Shown here piece after piece: positions 10,006-20,285 of a stretch of DNA of 64,000 nucleotides. Made by a program: the position numbers and the translations under genes. The notes under the pieces were generated by a model. It searched no databases and had not been told where the DNA came from. It saw nothing but the letters and a program-made list of their open reading frames with translations. The stretch spans positions 17,298-81,297 of the forward strand of contig JAQNCT010000006.1 in assembly GCA_029077825.1 (NCBI GenBank), read 5' to 3'. The DNA comes from Acidocella sp. (GTDB lineage: Bacteria; Pseudomonadota; Alphaproteobacteria; Acetobacterales; Acetobacteraceae). The stretch's first letter is position 1. Every line of letters starts with the position of its first letter.

Positions 10006-11217
10006 ATGGCCCCTCCCCTGCAACCGGTTCGCGGCACCCGCGATTTAATTGGCGATGATGCGGCACGCCACGCTTATGTGGTGGATACCGCCCGCCGGGT
10101 AACATCATTATACGGGTTTGCCGAATGGCAAACGCCTATTTTTGAAGATACCAAGGTATTTTCACGCACGTTAGGTGAGACCTCCGATGTGGTCACCAAG
10201 GAAATGTACACATTTGAGGACCGTGGTGGTGACTCTGTTACGTTGCGCCCTGAGGGTACGGCGGGGGTTTGCCGGGCGCTGATCACAGCAGGACTAACCC
10301 AAACATTGCCGCAAAAAGTGTTTTATTACGGCCCGATGTTTCGCTACGAGCGCCCGCAAAAAGGCCGCTACCGGCAGTTTCACCAAATTGGCGTAGAGCT
10401 CTTAGGGCCTAGCGTGCCGCTGGCTGATGCCGAAGTGATTGCAGCGGGCTGGCAAATTTTAAATGAGCTGGGTGTGGCAAAGGACGTTGTGCTGAACATC
10501 AATACGCTGGGGGATACTGAATCGCGTGATAATTATCGCGCGGCGTTGGTCGCATATTTCACGGCTCATGCGGAGAGTTTGTCGGCTGACAGCAAAAACC
10601 GACTGGAGAAAAATCCGCTGCGAATTCTGGATTCCAAAGATACTGAAGATCAGGCGCTGGTTGCGCATGCACCATTGATTTATGATCATTTATCGGAAAA
10701 AGCCGCGCGATTTTATGCGGAATTGAAAACTGCTCTAACCAGCTTTGGCGTGCCCTACACTGAAAACCCCCGCATCGTGCGCGGGTTGGATTATTATAAC
10801 CACACCGCGTTTGAGTTCGTGACCACGGCACTGGGCGCGCAAGGCACAGTGATGGCCGGTGGGCGCTATGACGGGCTGGTGGAGCAGATGGGCGGGCCGA
10901 ACGTGCCGGGCATCGGCTGGGGTGCCGGGATTGAGCGGCTGGCCATGCTGCTGGCAGCATCACCGGTTGTGGCCCCGCCCGTGGTGGTTATCGGAGCGGA
11001 GTGCTGCATTGCAGTTGCGCAAACCTTGCGCGCCGCCGGGGTAAAAACCGAAATCGCTTTTCAATCCGGCTTCAAGAACGGGCTGAAATTCGCCAACCGG
11101 CGCGAAGCCAAGTGGGCTGTGCTGGCAAATGGTGAGCAGATTACGTTAAAAAACCTTGTAGATGGTTCTCAACTTGAAGTTTGTATGAATGAATTGCCGG
11201 AATTATTAAAATCGTGA
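10006..11217 (+). CDS. hisS: histidine--tRNA ligase
   Basis: '[16 protein letters not shown]', '[13 protein letters not shown]', '[23 protein letters not shown]', '[13 protein letters not shown]'. Confidence 0.97.
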   Translation: MAPPLQPVRGTRDLIGDDAARHAYVVDTARRVTSLYGFAEWQTPIFEDTKVFSRTLGETSDVVTKEMYTFEDRGGDSVTLRPEGTAGVCRALITAGLTQTLPQKVFYYGPMFRYERPQKGRYRQFHQIGVELLGPSVPLADAEVIAAGWQILNELGVAKDVVLNINTLGDTESRDNYRAALVAYFTAHAESLSADSKNRLEKNPLRILDSKDTEDQALVAHAPLIYDHLSEKAARFYAELKTALTSFGVPYTENPRIVRGLDYYNHTAFEFVTTALGAQGTVMAGGRYDGLVEQMGGPNVPGIGWGAGIERLAMLLAASPVVAPPVVVIGAECCIAVAQTLRAAGVKTEIAFQSGFKNGLKFANRREAKWAVLANGEQITLKNLVDGSQLEVCMNELPELLKS

Positions 11218-12425
11218 GTCGTGAAGCCCCCCCTAAAAGCTTAACTATAGATGCTAGCGACATCGCGGTTGATGAAAAAACTCAGTACCGTTATTCGGAA
11301 TTAGATGGGTTGCGCGGCATTGCATCACTGTTGGTAGGATTAAACCACGGCATAACTATTCCGCTTGTTATAACTGCAACACTGGCTGGGGTACCAATTG
11401 TTAATGCTCTGGCCGGGGTGATTAACGGCGCTATATCAGTTGATTTATTTTTTATCATGAGCGGATTTTTCCTCTGTGGAATGTTGGCTTCCAACAGCAT
11501 TCACAATCTGTCTTCATATTATATCCGTCGCTACATTCGACTGATACCACCTGCTATTGTATCAATATTGATTCTTTATATTTTTGTAAAAACCAGCTTA
11601 CAAAACGATTCTAAATATCCTGAAGCAAGTATGGATTATTTGCTTTATTATGCAGATAATAAAATTATTACAGCAAAGACGTTTGCGCTGAATATCTTGT
11701 TTATTCACCACACGATAAATCCAGTGTTGTGGACAATCCGTGAAGAAATTTTAGTGTCGAGTATTTTTCCCCTGGTTTACTTCATAAAAAATCTGTTTTC
11801 ATTTTGGTGGTACCGGACTGCCTGGCTGATAATTTATCTTTTTATCGCAGTGCTTCTTAAGCATCATCAAAGTTTGGGGTTAGACATATTTCATTATCTC
11901 TACATGTTCTATGCCGGTGCGATGATCAGAGATTACGCCTCTCAAATTCGCAGGCTGCCCGTTAATTTGCAGTATTTTTTGTGTTTTGCCGCTGTTGCAG
12001 GGTTAATAATTATTGGCGAATTGATCCCGACCTACGGTCGTCATCGAATTATATTTGATGTGCCCGTCATTGTCTTTGGAAGTATGCTTATTATACTACT
12101 CAGTCATGGAACCATACCTGCCATACGGAAGGTTTTGAATACCAGAAGTTTACAATTTTTAGGGCGAATTTCGTACAGTTTTTATCTTATGAATTGGGTA
12201 TTCGTTATTGGAACAGCCCAGGTGCTTATGCAGACCCGCATGGTTACATATATTGGCGCACTGGGAACTGGGTTATTGCTGACTTTTATATCTACAATAC
12301 TCAATTTATATGCCGCGAACTGGTTTTATATTGCCATTGAACGCCAAGCCGTACGTTGGAGCCGTTATTTTGGAATAATAGCGTATAACGCTTCAAACAC
12401 TCGCCCGATACATAAACCGACATGA
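11214..12425 (+). CDS. acyltransferase family 3 membrane protein (OafA-like)
   Basis: '[22 protein letters not shown]', '[13 protein letters not shown]', '[21 protein letters not shown]', '[19 protein letters not shown]'; multiple TM segments; GTG start overlaps hisS stop (GTGA). Confidence 0.88.
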   Translation: MSREAPPKSLTIDASDIAVDEKTQYRYSELDGLRGIASLLVGLNHGITIPLVITATLAGVPIVNALAGVINGAISVDLFFIMSGFFLCGMLASNSIHNLSSYYIRRYIRLIPPAIVSILILYIFVKTSLQNDSKYPEASMDYLLYYADNKIITAKTFALNILFIHHTINPVLWTIREEILVSSIFPLVYFIKNLFSFWWYRTAWLIIYLFIAVLLKHHQSLGLDIFHYLYMFYAGAMIRDYASQIRRLPVNLQYFLCFAAVAGLIIIGELIPTYGRHRIIFDVPVIVFGSMLIILLSHGTIPAIRKVLNTRSLQFLGRISYSFYLMNWVFVIGTAQVLMQTRMVTYIGALGTGLLLTFISTILNLYAANWFYIAIERQAVRWSRYFGIIAYNASNTRPIHKPT

Positions 12426-12434
12426 GACAAAAAC

Positions 12435-13490
12435 ATGAGTTTTGAGCATAAGCTCGACCGGATCATGAGCCGCGCCGAAGAATTGCGGTTTATGCTTTCA
12501 GGCAGCCTGAATGGTGAGGCGTTCGTAAAAGCCTCAAAAGAGCTTTCAGAAATTGAGCCGATTGAGGTGCGCATTGCGGAGCTGCGCGAGGCGGAAAAAG
12601 CCAAGACCGAGGCTGAAGCCATGCTGGATGACCCCGAGATGAAGGCCCTGGCGGAAATTGAAATTGAAACAATCCGCCAAGAATTGCCGGAGCTTGAAAT
12701 GGCGCTGCGGCTGGCTTTGCTGCCGAAAGATGAGGCAGATGACCGATCTGCCATTCTGGAAATTCGCCCGGCGGCGGGCGGAGATGAGGCGGGCTTGTTT
12801 GCAGCCGAATTATTCCAGGCTTACCAAAAATATTCCGGCCTGCATGGCTGGAAGTTTGAGGTGATGGAATATGGCGAGAGCGAGCTTGGCGGCCTAAAGG
12901 AAGGCATTGCTGAAATTACCGGCAAATCTGTTTTCGCGAAACTGAAATTTGAATCGGGCGTGCACCGCGTGCAGCGCGTGCCGGCCACTGAAACACAAGG
13001 GCGCATCCATACCTCAACCGTCACCGTCGCCGTGCTGCCGCAAGCTGAGGAGGTGGATGTGGAGGTGAATGAAGGTGATTTGCGGATTGACGTTTACCGC
13101 GCCTCGGGTGCTGGCGGGCAGCATGTGAACAAGACCGAATCAGCAGTGCGGATCACCCATATACCCACCGGCATTGTGGTGGCCATGCAGGAAGAACGCA
13201 GCCAGCATAAAAACCGCGCCAAGGCGATGAAAATTCTGCGCGCCCGCATGTATGAGCAGCAACGCTCCAGCTTGCACGCCACCCGTGCTGCGGACCGCAA
13301 ATCGCAGGTGGGCACCGGCGATCGTTCTGAGCGCATTCGCACCTATAATTTCCCGCAAGGGCGGGTCACTGACCACCGGATCAACCTCACTTTGCATAAA
13401 ATTGACCGGGTGATGCTGGGCGAGATGGATGATGTAATCGATGCGCTGATCGCCGAGGATCAGGCCACGCGGTTGGCCGCCGATACATGA
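12435..13490 (+). CDS. prfA: peptide chain release factor 1
   Basis: '[22 protein letters not shown]', '[29 protein letters not shown]' (GGQ motif). Confidence 0.97.
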   Translation: MSFEHKLDRIMSRAEELRFMLSGSLNGEAFVKASKELSEIEPIEVRIAELREAEKAKTEAEAMLDDPEMKALAEIEIETIRQELPELEMALRLALLPKDEADDRSAILEIRPAAGGDEAGLFAAELFQAYQKYSGLHGWKFEVMEYGESELGGLKEGIAEITGKSVFAKLKFESGVHRVQRVPATETQGRIHTSTVTVAVLPQAEEVDVEVNEGDLRIDVYRASGAGGQHVNKTESAVRITHIPTGIVVAMQEERSQHKNRAKAMKILRARMYEQQRSSLHATRAADRKSQVGTGDRSERIRTYNFPQGRVTDHRINLTLHKIDRVMLGEMDDVIDALIAEDQATRLAADT

Positions 13491-14314
13491 AAACCACCGA
13501 AGCCGTGACGCTGGTGGCAACACGGCTGGCGGCGGCGGGAATTGACGAGCCGCGGCGCGAGGCCAGAATGCTCCTTTCCGCCGCCTTGCAAACCGATGCC
13601 GCCGGGTTGCTGGCATGTGATGACATTGATGAGGCTTGTTTCACCCCCTTGCTGGCACGGCGCGAGGCTCGCGAGCCACTGGCTTATATTCTGGGAAAGC
13701 GTGAATTCTGGGGGCTGACATTTGCCACCTCTCCCGCCACATTGATTCCAAGACCCGATACTGAAACACTGATTGAAGCCGCCATTGCCATATTCCCGGA
13801 CCGGCGGAAAATCCGCCGCATTCTTGATCTCGGCACCGGCACAGGTTGCCTGCTACTGGCAGCCCTGCATGAATTTCCTGAAGCCTTTGGGACCGGGGTG
13901 GATTTATCAGCGGCGGCGGCGGTTCTCGCGCAAAGCAACGCCGCACAATTGGGGTTCGCGCAACGCGCTGCGTTTTTGGTGGGAAACTGGGCTGACGCGC
14001 TGAGCGGGCAGTTTGATCTGATCCTCAGCAATCCACCCTACATTCCTGCCGCCGACCTGACCGGATTGATGCCTGAGGTGAAAATCTATGAGCCAGCCAG
14101 CGCCTTGGACGGCGGGGCGGACGGGCTGGCCGCCTATCGGGCGGTTATTGCCGCTCTGGCCGCCCTGCTTGCGCCAAACGGCGCTGCCATTTTGGAGCTT
14201 GGTATCGGCCAGCAAAATGAAGTGACAAAACTCGTTGAAAATGCTGGCTTTACGGCCACCGCCCGGGCCGATCTTGCAGGCCACCCCCGCGCTCTGGTCA
14301 TCCGGGCTAAATAA
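13487..14314 (+). CDS. prmC: peptide chain release factor N(5)-glutamine methyltransferase
   Basis: '[13 protein letters not shown]', '[14 protein letters not shown]', '[10 protein letters not shown]'; overlaps prfA by 4 nt. Confidence 0.95.
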   Translation: MKTTEAVTLVATRLAAAGIDEPRREARMLLSAALQTDAAGLLACDDIDEACFTPLLARREAREPLAYILGKREFWGLTFATSPATLIPRPDTETLIEAAIAIFPDRRKIRRILDLGTGTGCLLLAALHEFPEAFGTGVDLSAAAAVLAQSNAAQLGFAQRAAFLVGNWADALSGQFDLILSNPPYIPAADLTGLMPEVKIYEPASALDGGADGLAAYRAVIAALAALLAPNGAAILELGIGQQNEVTKLVENAGFTATARADLAGHPRALVIRAK

Positions 14315-14462
14315 CATTTGGCAGAATGCCTATATGAGGCTAAGGAGCAGTGGCGCGGCGTGAACAGCCCTCGAGTCCTGGTTTTCCCTGGGGCCAGAGC
14401 AGGTTCAACGGGAGCAAATCCCCTGGTCGTGCAAGCAATCTGACGAGGATATATTAAAGCAT

Positions 14463-15368
14463 ATGAATATGAAGCGCATGCGTGGCCGCAACCATCGCCC
14501 TAACAGCGGCGGCGGCGGCGGGGGTGGTAGCGGGTTTCGCAACCAGCAGAACGGTATTCCGCTCAATCGGAACCATGTTTTCGATAGCTCTGGCCCGGAA
14601 ATGCGGGTTCGTGGCACCGCCCAGCAGCTTTTTGAGAAATACCAGCAATTGGCCCGCGATGCGTCCAGCAACGGCGACCGGGTACTGGGCGAGGCTTATT
14701 ACCAACACGCTGAACATTATTTTCGCATTATCAGCGCTATCAATCAGGCCCAAGGTCAGCCGGGCGGTCAGCCTAACGCGCAGCCAAACGGACAGCCAAA
14801 CGCGCAGTCTAATCCGCAACAAGGCGGCCAGGAGCGAAATAATAACCAGAATAACGGCGACTATAATCGTCGGCCAGAGACGAACGCCGGTGATGTTAGC
14901 ACGGAGCCGCAAAACGAGACTCGGTATGAGCAGCGCCCACAGGAAAATCGCCAAGAGCCGCGTCGGTTTGAGCAGCGCCCCTACGAGCAACGCAACAAAC
15001 CCGATTATCAACCGCGCCATGAGCGTAATGATCGCCATGAGCGAAATGAGCGCCCTGAACGCACCGAGCGTTACCGGCCAGAAACGCCCGTGGCTGACAC
15101 GCGTATTGATATCAGCTCCGCCCTTGAGGCCGAACTGGCCGCAACTGTTGGCGCCATGGCTGAACCGACAGGATTTGGCGAACAGCCGGTGATTAACCAG
15201 GCCGCACCAGTGGAGGCCCGCGCCATCCCGATCATTCCTGATGCCCCACCACCCGCAGCTTTTGTGGCTGAAACGGTGCCTGAAGCGTTACCGGTTAAAG
15301 TGGCGCGGCCGCGCGGTCGCCCGCGGGTTGCGAAGCCAAGTGCGGCTGAATTGAAGCTTGAAGATTAG
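14463..15368 (+). CDS. DUF4167 domain-containing protein with low-complexity Gln/Arg-rich middle and AT-hook-like C-terminus
   Basis: N-terminal 'NHVFDSSGPEMRVRGTAQQLFEKYQQLARDASSNGDRVLGEAYYQHAEHYFRIISAIN' is DUF4167; C-terminal 'ARPRGRPRVAKPSAAELK'. Confidence 0.85.
   Translation: MNMKRMRGRNHRPNSGGGGGGGSGFRNQQNGIPLNRNHVFDSSGPEMRVRGTAQQLFEKYQQLARDASSNGDRVLGEAYYQHAEHYFRIISAINQAQGQPGGQPNAQPNGQPNAQSNPQQGGQERNNNQNNGDYNRRPETNAGDVSTEPQNETRYEQRPQENRQEPRRFEQRPYEQRNKPDYQPRHERNDRHERNERPERTERYRPETPVADTRIDISSALEAELAATVGAMAEPTGFGEQPVINQAAPVEARAIPIIPDAPPPAAFVAETVPEALPVKVARPRGRPRVAKPSAAELKLED
14750..14835 (+). repeat. low-complexity repeat encoding GQPGGQPNAQPNGQPNAQSNPQQGGQ
   Basis: Repeated CAGCCNAACGSRCAG-type units visible in the DNA and the translated QPN(A/G) repeats. 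Confidence 0.7.
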
Positions 15369-15374
15369 TTGTTG

Positions 15375-15402
15375 AAAAGGCCCGGGCAACCGGGCCTTTT
15401 TT
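15375..15402. terminator. bidirectional intrinsic terminator between DUF4167 gene and amidase
   Basis: AAAAGGCCCGG-GCAA-CCGGGCCTTTTTT: perfect 11-bp stem with GNRA tetraloop and T-tract, in a convergent intergenic position. Confidence 0.9.
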
Positions 15403-16693
15403 ATTTAACCGCGCCGGGTGCCCAGTTGATGCAACCCTCGGCCCACGCCGCCACTTGCAATAACTGCTTATCAGCACCGGGGGTGCTGGCAATTTGCAGA
15501 CCAAGCGGCAGCATATTGGATGACCAGCCAGACGGAATGGAGATTGCCGGAGCCCCCATCAGGCTCCAGGCGGCGCAGAATGTCGCATCCCCCGTAAAAG
15601 CCAGGCCGGGCGGGGCCTCGCCTAAAGCTGGGAGTGTCAGCACGGCATGGTAAGGGGCCACCAATTTGGCAAATTGTCCGGTTAAGTGCTTTTGAAACGC
15701 CAAGGCCGCATGATAGTCCGACTCCGTTACAGCCAATCCGTCAGCCACTAGTTTTTTAAGAACATCGCTGGCTTGATCGGGATGATTTGCTGCCATGTTC
15801 TGATGTATCCGGGCGGCCTCATATTGCAAAATTACCAGAGTGGCTTCGAATATGGCATCGCTGCTTGCCGGAAGTACCATTTCGGTCAGCTCGGCACCAG
15901 CTTTGCGAAGCGCTGTGAGAGAAGATTCAAAATTACCCTGTTGCTCGGCATCAGCCCGGCTCCAGGCTTCGGTGCGGATGACCGCCAGACGCGGCGGTTC
16001 AATGAGAGGAAAATAATCCCGCCAGCTTGTTTCAGTTTCGACCACCTCAGGGGTTTGCTCAATGAACAATGCAAAGGCTGCGGCGGCATCGGCCACGTTG
16101 CGGGTGAAATATCCCAAATGGTCGAGCGAACCTGCCAGCGGATGCACACCATCAAGAGACATCGAACCGAAACTTGGCTTGTAGCCGACAACGCCGTTAA
16201 AGGCGGCAGGGCGAATGATCGAACCCAGCGTCTGCGACCCAAACGCCAGCGGTACAATGCCAGCCCCAACGCAAGCCGCTGATCCGCTGGACGACCCACC
16301 CGGCGTGTGCAGCCGGCTCCAGGCGTTAACTGTTGGCCCAGGATGGCGCCAGGCAAATTCGGTGGTGACGGTTTTGCCAAATATCGTACCGCCATAATTT
16401 TTTATTTTCGCGGCAATCCAGGCATCCTCTGCCGGAACATTGCCGGCGTAAAACGGTGACCCGTTGCAGGTTGGCATGCCGGCGGTGGCAATAATATCCT
16501 TCAGGGCAATCGGGATGCCGGCCAGAACCCCGCTCAATGGCGGATAAATGGCGGGTCTGTAAGTGAATGCGTGAAGCCAGGGTTCCACTTCGTCAGCGCG
16601 CTGACGGGCCGCCGCAATCATAGCTGTTCGTGGGATCGCACCCGTTTGAAGTTCCCAGATGGCGCCAAGCAGAGTCTTCCCACTGAAATCCAT
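15401..16693 (-). CDS. amidase (amidase signature family)
   Basis: 'GIPIALKDIIATAGMPTCNGSP', 'TPGGSSSGSAACVGAGIVPLAFGSQTLGSIIRPAAFNGVVGYKPSFG'; likely start ATG at 16691-16693 (MDFSGKTLLGA) because the ORF-track start at 16723 extends toward the infC terminator. Confidence 0.9.
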   Translation of the reverse strand: MDFSGKTLLGAIWELQTGAIPRTAMIAAARQRADEVEPWLHAFTYRPAIYPPLSGVLAGIPIALKDIIATAGMPTCNGSPFYAGNVPAEDAWIAAKIKNYGGTIFGKTVTTEFAWRHPGPTVNAWSRLHTPGGSSSGSAACVGAGIVPLAFGSQTLGSIIRPAAFNGVVGYKPSFGSMSLDGVHPLAGSLDHLGYFTRNVADAAAAFALFIEQTPEVVETETSWRDYFPLIEPPRLAVIRTEAWSRADAEQQGNFESSLTALRKAGAELTEMVLPASSDAIFEATLVILQYEAARIHQNMAANHPDQASDVLKKLVADGLAVTESDYHAALAFQKHLTGQFAKLVAPYHAVLTLPALGEAPPGLAFTGDATFCAAWSLMGAPAISIPSGWSSNMLPLGLQIASTPGADKQLLQVAAWAEGCINWAPGAVK

Positions 16694-16726
16694 GATTTTT
16701 CCTCGGTTATTTTTATCCCACAACTC

Positions 16727-16766
16727 AAAAAAACTGGCTCAACCAAAATGGTCGAACCAGCTTTTT
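16727..16766 (-). terminator. intrinsic terminator downstream of infC
   Basis: Minus strand: AGCTGGTTCGACCA-TTT-TGGTTGAGCCAG-TTTTTTT; stem with G-U wobbles followed by T-run, 10 nt after infC stop. Confidence 0.85.
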
Positions 16767-16775
16767 GTCAGTAAA

Positions 16776-17315
16776 TTATTTAGGCGACAGCACCATCACC
16801 ATCTGGCGATTTTCCATCTTTGGCATCTGCTCGACCTTGGTTTCAACATCCATGTCGCCACGGATACGCTCAAGCACCTTCACGCCAAGCTCCTGATGGG
16901 CCATTTCACGGCCACGGAACCGCAGTGTGACTTTTACCTTGTCACCCTCGCCGATGAAGCTCTTCATCGCTCGCAGTTTTACCTGGTAATCGTTCTCATC
17001 AATGTTCGGTCGAACCTTCACTTCCTTAATTTCGACGACTTTCTGCTTCTTACGAGCTTCGTTCTTTTTCTTCTGCTGCTCGTATTTAAATTTGCCGTAA
17101 TCAAGGATTTTAGCGACGGGCGGCTCAGCGTTTGGGCTGATTTCCACCAGATCAAGACCAACAGCAAAGGCACGGGAAATCGCCTCACGGGTGCTCAGCA
17201 CCCCCTGCATTTCACCGTCCTGGTCAATTAAACGTACCTGTGGGATTCGAATTTCGTCATTAACCCTTGGGCCTTCGCGGGAAGGTGGCGTGGGTGGCGC
17301 TGGCGGTCTGGCTAT
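16776..17315 (-). CDS. infC: translation initiation factor IF-3, apparent ATA start codon
   Basis: ORF-track ORF 16776..17210 is IF-3 ('[53 protein letters not shown]'). In-frame upstream extension of 35 codons reads (I/M)[34 protein letters not shown], the conserved IF-3 N-terminus, beginning ATA after AGGAG. Confidence 0.92.
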   Translation of the reverse strand: MARPPAPPTPPSREGPRVNDEIRIPQVRLIDQDGEMQGVLSTREAISRAFAVGLDLVEISPNAEPPVAKILDYGKFKYEQQKKKNEARKKQKVVEIKEVKVRPNIDENDYQVKLRAMKSFIGEGDKVKVTLRFRGREMAHQELGVKVLERIRGDMDVETKVEQMPKMENRQMVMVLSPK

Positions 17316-17435
17316 GGAAGTCTCCTGTGAAGGTTTCGAGAATGACGGCTTAGAGCAATTTGGCGGGTTAATGCAATCAGGGCAACCGGCTCCAAGGGGG
17401 CTTGGTTGCCTCGCAACGGCTCAGTTAAACGCAAT

Positions 17436-19358
17436 TTATCGTTGGTCCGGCGCCGTTGCCTCCCGCTTCAGCAATGCTACGGCATTATCCAGCCCCAAAA
17501 CCTCCTGGGCCGCGCCGCCCAGGCGGCGAATCGCCACCGTGCGCTCCTCAGCTTCCTTGCGGCCCACCACGATGATGTTGGGGACATGATGCAGGCTGTG
17601 GTCGCGGATTTTGGCGTTGATCTTCTGGTTGGATAAATCGGATTCCACGCTCAACCCGGCAGCTTGCAAAGCCGCCACCACTTCCAGGGCATAATCATCG
17701 GCATCTGAGACGATGGTGGCCACCACGGCTTGGGTGGGTGCCAGCCAAAGCGGGAAGCGGCCAGCATATTGCTCAATGAGAATGCCAAGGAAACGCTCAA
17801 AACTGCCCAAAATGGCCCGGTGCAGCATAACAGGGCGCGCGCGGGAGGAATCAGTGGTGACATATTCGGCGTCCAGCCGCTCAGGTAGCACAAAATCCAC
17901 CTGCAAGGTGCCGCATTGCCAGTCACGGCCAATGGCATCGCGCAACACAAATTCCAGTTTCGGGCCGTAAAACGCCCCCTCACCCGGGTTAAGCACATAT
18001 TCCACCCCAGCCGTAGCGCAGGCGGATTTCAATGCGGCCTCGGCACGGTCCCATACTTCATCAGAGCCAGCCCGCACGTCAGGACGGTCAGAGAATTTGA
18101 TCGCGAAGCTCTCAAAACCAAAATCCTGGTAAACCAATGAGAGCAATTCCACGAACTTCACTGTCTCAGAGGCAATTTGTGCCTCGGTGCAGAAAATATG
18201 CGCATCATCCTGGGTGAAGGCGCGTACCCGCATGATGCCGTGCAGCGCCCCAGATGGCTCATAACGATGGCATGCGCCAAACTCCGCCATCCGCAATGGC
18301 AACTGCCGGTAGCTGCGCAAACCCTGTTTGAAAATCTGCACATGGCACGGGCAGTTCATAGGCTTCAGCGCCAGGGTGGATTCTTCATCCACCACCTCGG
18401 CGATGAACATGTTCTTGCGGAATTTTTCCCAATGGCCGGATTTTTCCCACAGCTTACGGTCTACCAATTGCGGTGTACGCACTTCCTCATAACCAGCCGC
18501 CTCCAGGCGGCGGCGCATATAGGCTTCTACCGTGCGATACAGCTTCCAACCCTTCTGGTGCCAGAACACTGAGCCAACAGCTTCTTCTTGGATGTGGAAC
18601 AAATCCATATCCTTGCCGATCCGCCGATGATCACGCCGCTCAGCTTCCTCAAGCTGGAGCAGGTAGGCATCAAGTTCCTTTTGGTCTCGCCAGGCGGTGC
18701 CGTAGATGCGGCTGAGCATCGGGTTACGGTGATCACCGCGCCAATAGGCGCCAGCGGTTTTCAGCAATTTGAACGCCCCGCCAATATCGCCGGTAGAGCG
18801 CATATGCGGGCCGCGGCAGAGATCGGACCATTCTCCTTGGTGATATATGGTAATGTCCTGATCGGCGGGCAGATCACGGATTAACTGAACCTTGAATTCC
18901 TCACCCTTCAACTGAAAATAGGTAATGGCATCGTCGCGCGACACGAGATTGCGGGTAAACGGCGCATTGGCAGCGATGATTTGGCTCATCTTGGCCTCAA
19001 TGGCCTCAAAATCCGCCGGGGTGAAAGGCTCATTGCGGAAGAAATCGTAATAGAACCCGTTCTCAATTGAGGGGCCGATGGAGACTTGCGTACCGGGGTA
19101 GAGTGCCTGCACAGCCTCGGCTAGCACATGGGCGGCGTCATGGCGGATCAGCTCCAGCGCCACCGCGTCCTTGCGGGTAAAAAACTTCACCTGCGCATCA
19201 GTGGTAATCTCGCGCGCCATATCCTGTTGCGCACCGTTTACCTCCATCGCCAAAGCCGCTTTGGCAAGGCCGGGGCCGATGGCAGCCGCGATGATAGTGC
19301 CGGTGACGGCGCCATCAAACTGGCGGACAGAACCATCAGGCAGGGTAATCGCAACCAT
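17436..19358 (-). CDS. thrS: threonine--tRNA ligase
   Basis: '[16 protein letters not shown]' TGS domain, '[23 protein letters not shown]', '[62 protein letters not shown]'. Confidence 0.97.
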   Translation of the reverse strand: MVAITLPDGSVRQFDGAVTGTIIAAAIGPGLAKAALAMEVNGAQQDMAREITTDAQVKFFTRKDAVALELIRHDAAHVLAEAVQALYPGTQVSIGPSIENGFYYDFFRNEPFTPADFEAIEAKMSQIIAANAPFTRNLVSRDDAITYFQLKGEEFKVQLIRDLPADQDITIYHQGEWSDLCRGPHMRSTGDIGGAFKLLKTAGAYWRGDHRNPMLSRIYGTAWRDQKELDAYLLQLEEAERRDHRRIGKDMDLFHIQEEAVGSVFWHQKGWKLYRTVEAYMRRRLEAAGYEEVRTPQLVDRKLWEKSGHWEKFRKNMFIAEVVDEESTLALKPMNCPCHVQIFKQGLRSYRQLPLRMAEFGACHRYEPSGALHGIMRVRAFTQDDAHIFCTEAQIASETVKFVELLSLVYQDFGFESFAIKFSDRPDVRAGSDEVWDRAEAALKSACATAGVEYVLNPGEGAFYGPKLEFVLRDAIGRDWQCGTLQVDFVLPERLDAEYVTTDSSRARPVMLHRAILGSFERFLGILIEQYAGRFPLWLAPTQAVVATIVSDADDYALEVVAALQAAGLSVESDLSNQKINAKIRDHSLHHVPNIIVVGRKEAEERTVAIRRLGGAAQEVLGLDNAVALLKREATAPDQR

Positions 19359-19388
19359 GTAAATTCAACTCCAATATTCGTGCGGGGG

Positions 19389-20285
19389 TTATGGCAGGGC
19401 CGCGACAATTTGCGCAACTGACAGGCCGGCCAGATGTGGGGCCTGCAAAATAATTGGCCAGCCGCCGTCCGGGTAGCGCGGCGCGGTCAGCTTAGGGTCG
19501 CTGGCGGCGGAGAACATTACCAATGATGTAACACCCAAGGCTGCCGCCATATGCATCGGCCCGGTGTCGTTGCCCACGGCCAGGCTGGCGCGGCTAATGA
19601 CACTCAACAACTCAGACAGGTTGGTCTGGCCGGTAAGGTCAATGGCAAGCGGGGCAAACGAGCGTATGGTCGCGGCCAGCGGGGTCTCAAACTTGCTCCC
19701 CACCACCACCACAGGCATTGGCAATTGCGCCGCCAGAGCCGCGAATTTGGCCTCAGGCCAGCGTTTTTCTGGCCGGTGCGGGGCAGCGCCCGGAACCAGC
19801 AAGGCAAAGCGGGCCGGTAGCATGAAGCGAGAGATATCGGCCTTGGCCCACGAGAAATCAGGCGGCGGCAGTTGGTCAATTCCGGCGGCAGCCAGCTGAC
19901 CGGCCAACCGCTCGCGCGTGTGGATGAAGTCACGCTGCGGGTCAGCATGCGGCAGTGCGCAACCGGCAACCACGCCGCTCCAACGCGGCTTGCCGGCCAA
20001 TTCAAAATAACGCGACGAGCGTGACGAGGTTTGCAGATCATATACCATGTCAAACCCGCGCAACTGCTGGCGCAATTTCATAATACCAGGGATATTCCAA
20101 AAATCCGGCCTGGTGTCGGTAATAATATGGTCAAACCACGGGCTGGCGGACAAAAACCCGGCAAAAGGCAGCGTGGTCATCAGGGTGATGTCATCTAGCG
20201 CATGCGCCGCTTTGATGGCCCCAAAAGCCGCAGCGGCGAGGATAATATCCCCCAAAGCGCCATGCTTGATGATCAGAATTTTCAA
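19389..20285 (-). CDS. glycosyltransferase family 9 (heptosyltransferase-like)
   Basis: 'MKILIIKHGALGDIILAAAAFGAIKAAH', 'RFALLVPGAAPHRPEKRWPEAKFAALA', 'VGNDTGPMHMAAALGVTSLVMFSAASDP'. Confidence 0.9.
   Translation of the reverse strand: MKILIIKHGALGDIILAAAAFGAIKAAHALDDITLMTTLPFAGFLSASPWFDHIITDTRPDFWNIPGIMKLRQQLRGFDMVYDLQTSSRSSRYFELAGKPRWSGVVAGCALPHADPQRDFIHTRERLAGQLAAAGIDQLPPPDFSWAKADISRFMLPARFALLVPGAAPHRPEKRWPEAKFAALAAQLPMPVVVVGSKFETPLAATIRSFAPLAIDLTGQTNLSELLSVISRASLAVGNDTGPMHMAAALGVTSLVMFSAASDPKLTAPRYPDGGWPIILQAPHLAGLSVAQIVAALP

Noticed and set aside
14454-15038. 194-aa hydrophobic minus-strand ORF opposite the DUF4167 gene
   Set aside because: Looks membrane-like only because it is antisense to Gln/Arg/Asn-rich codons; DUF4167 on the plus strand is convincing
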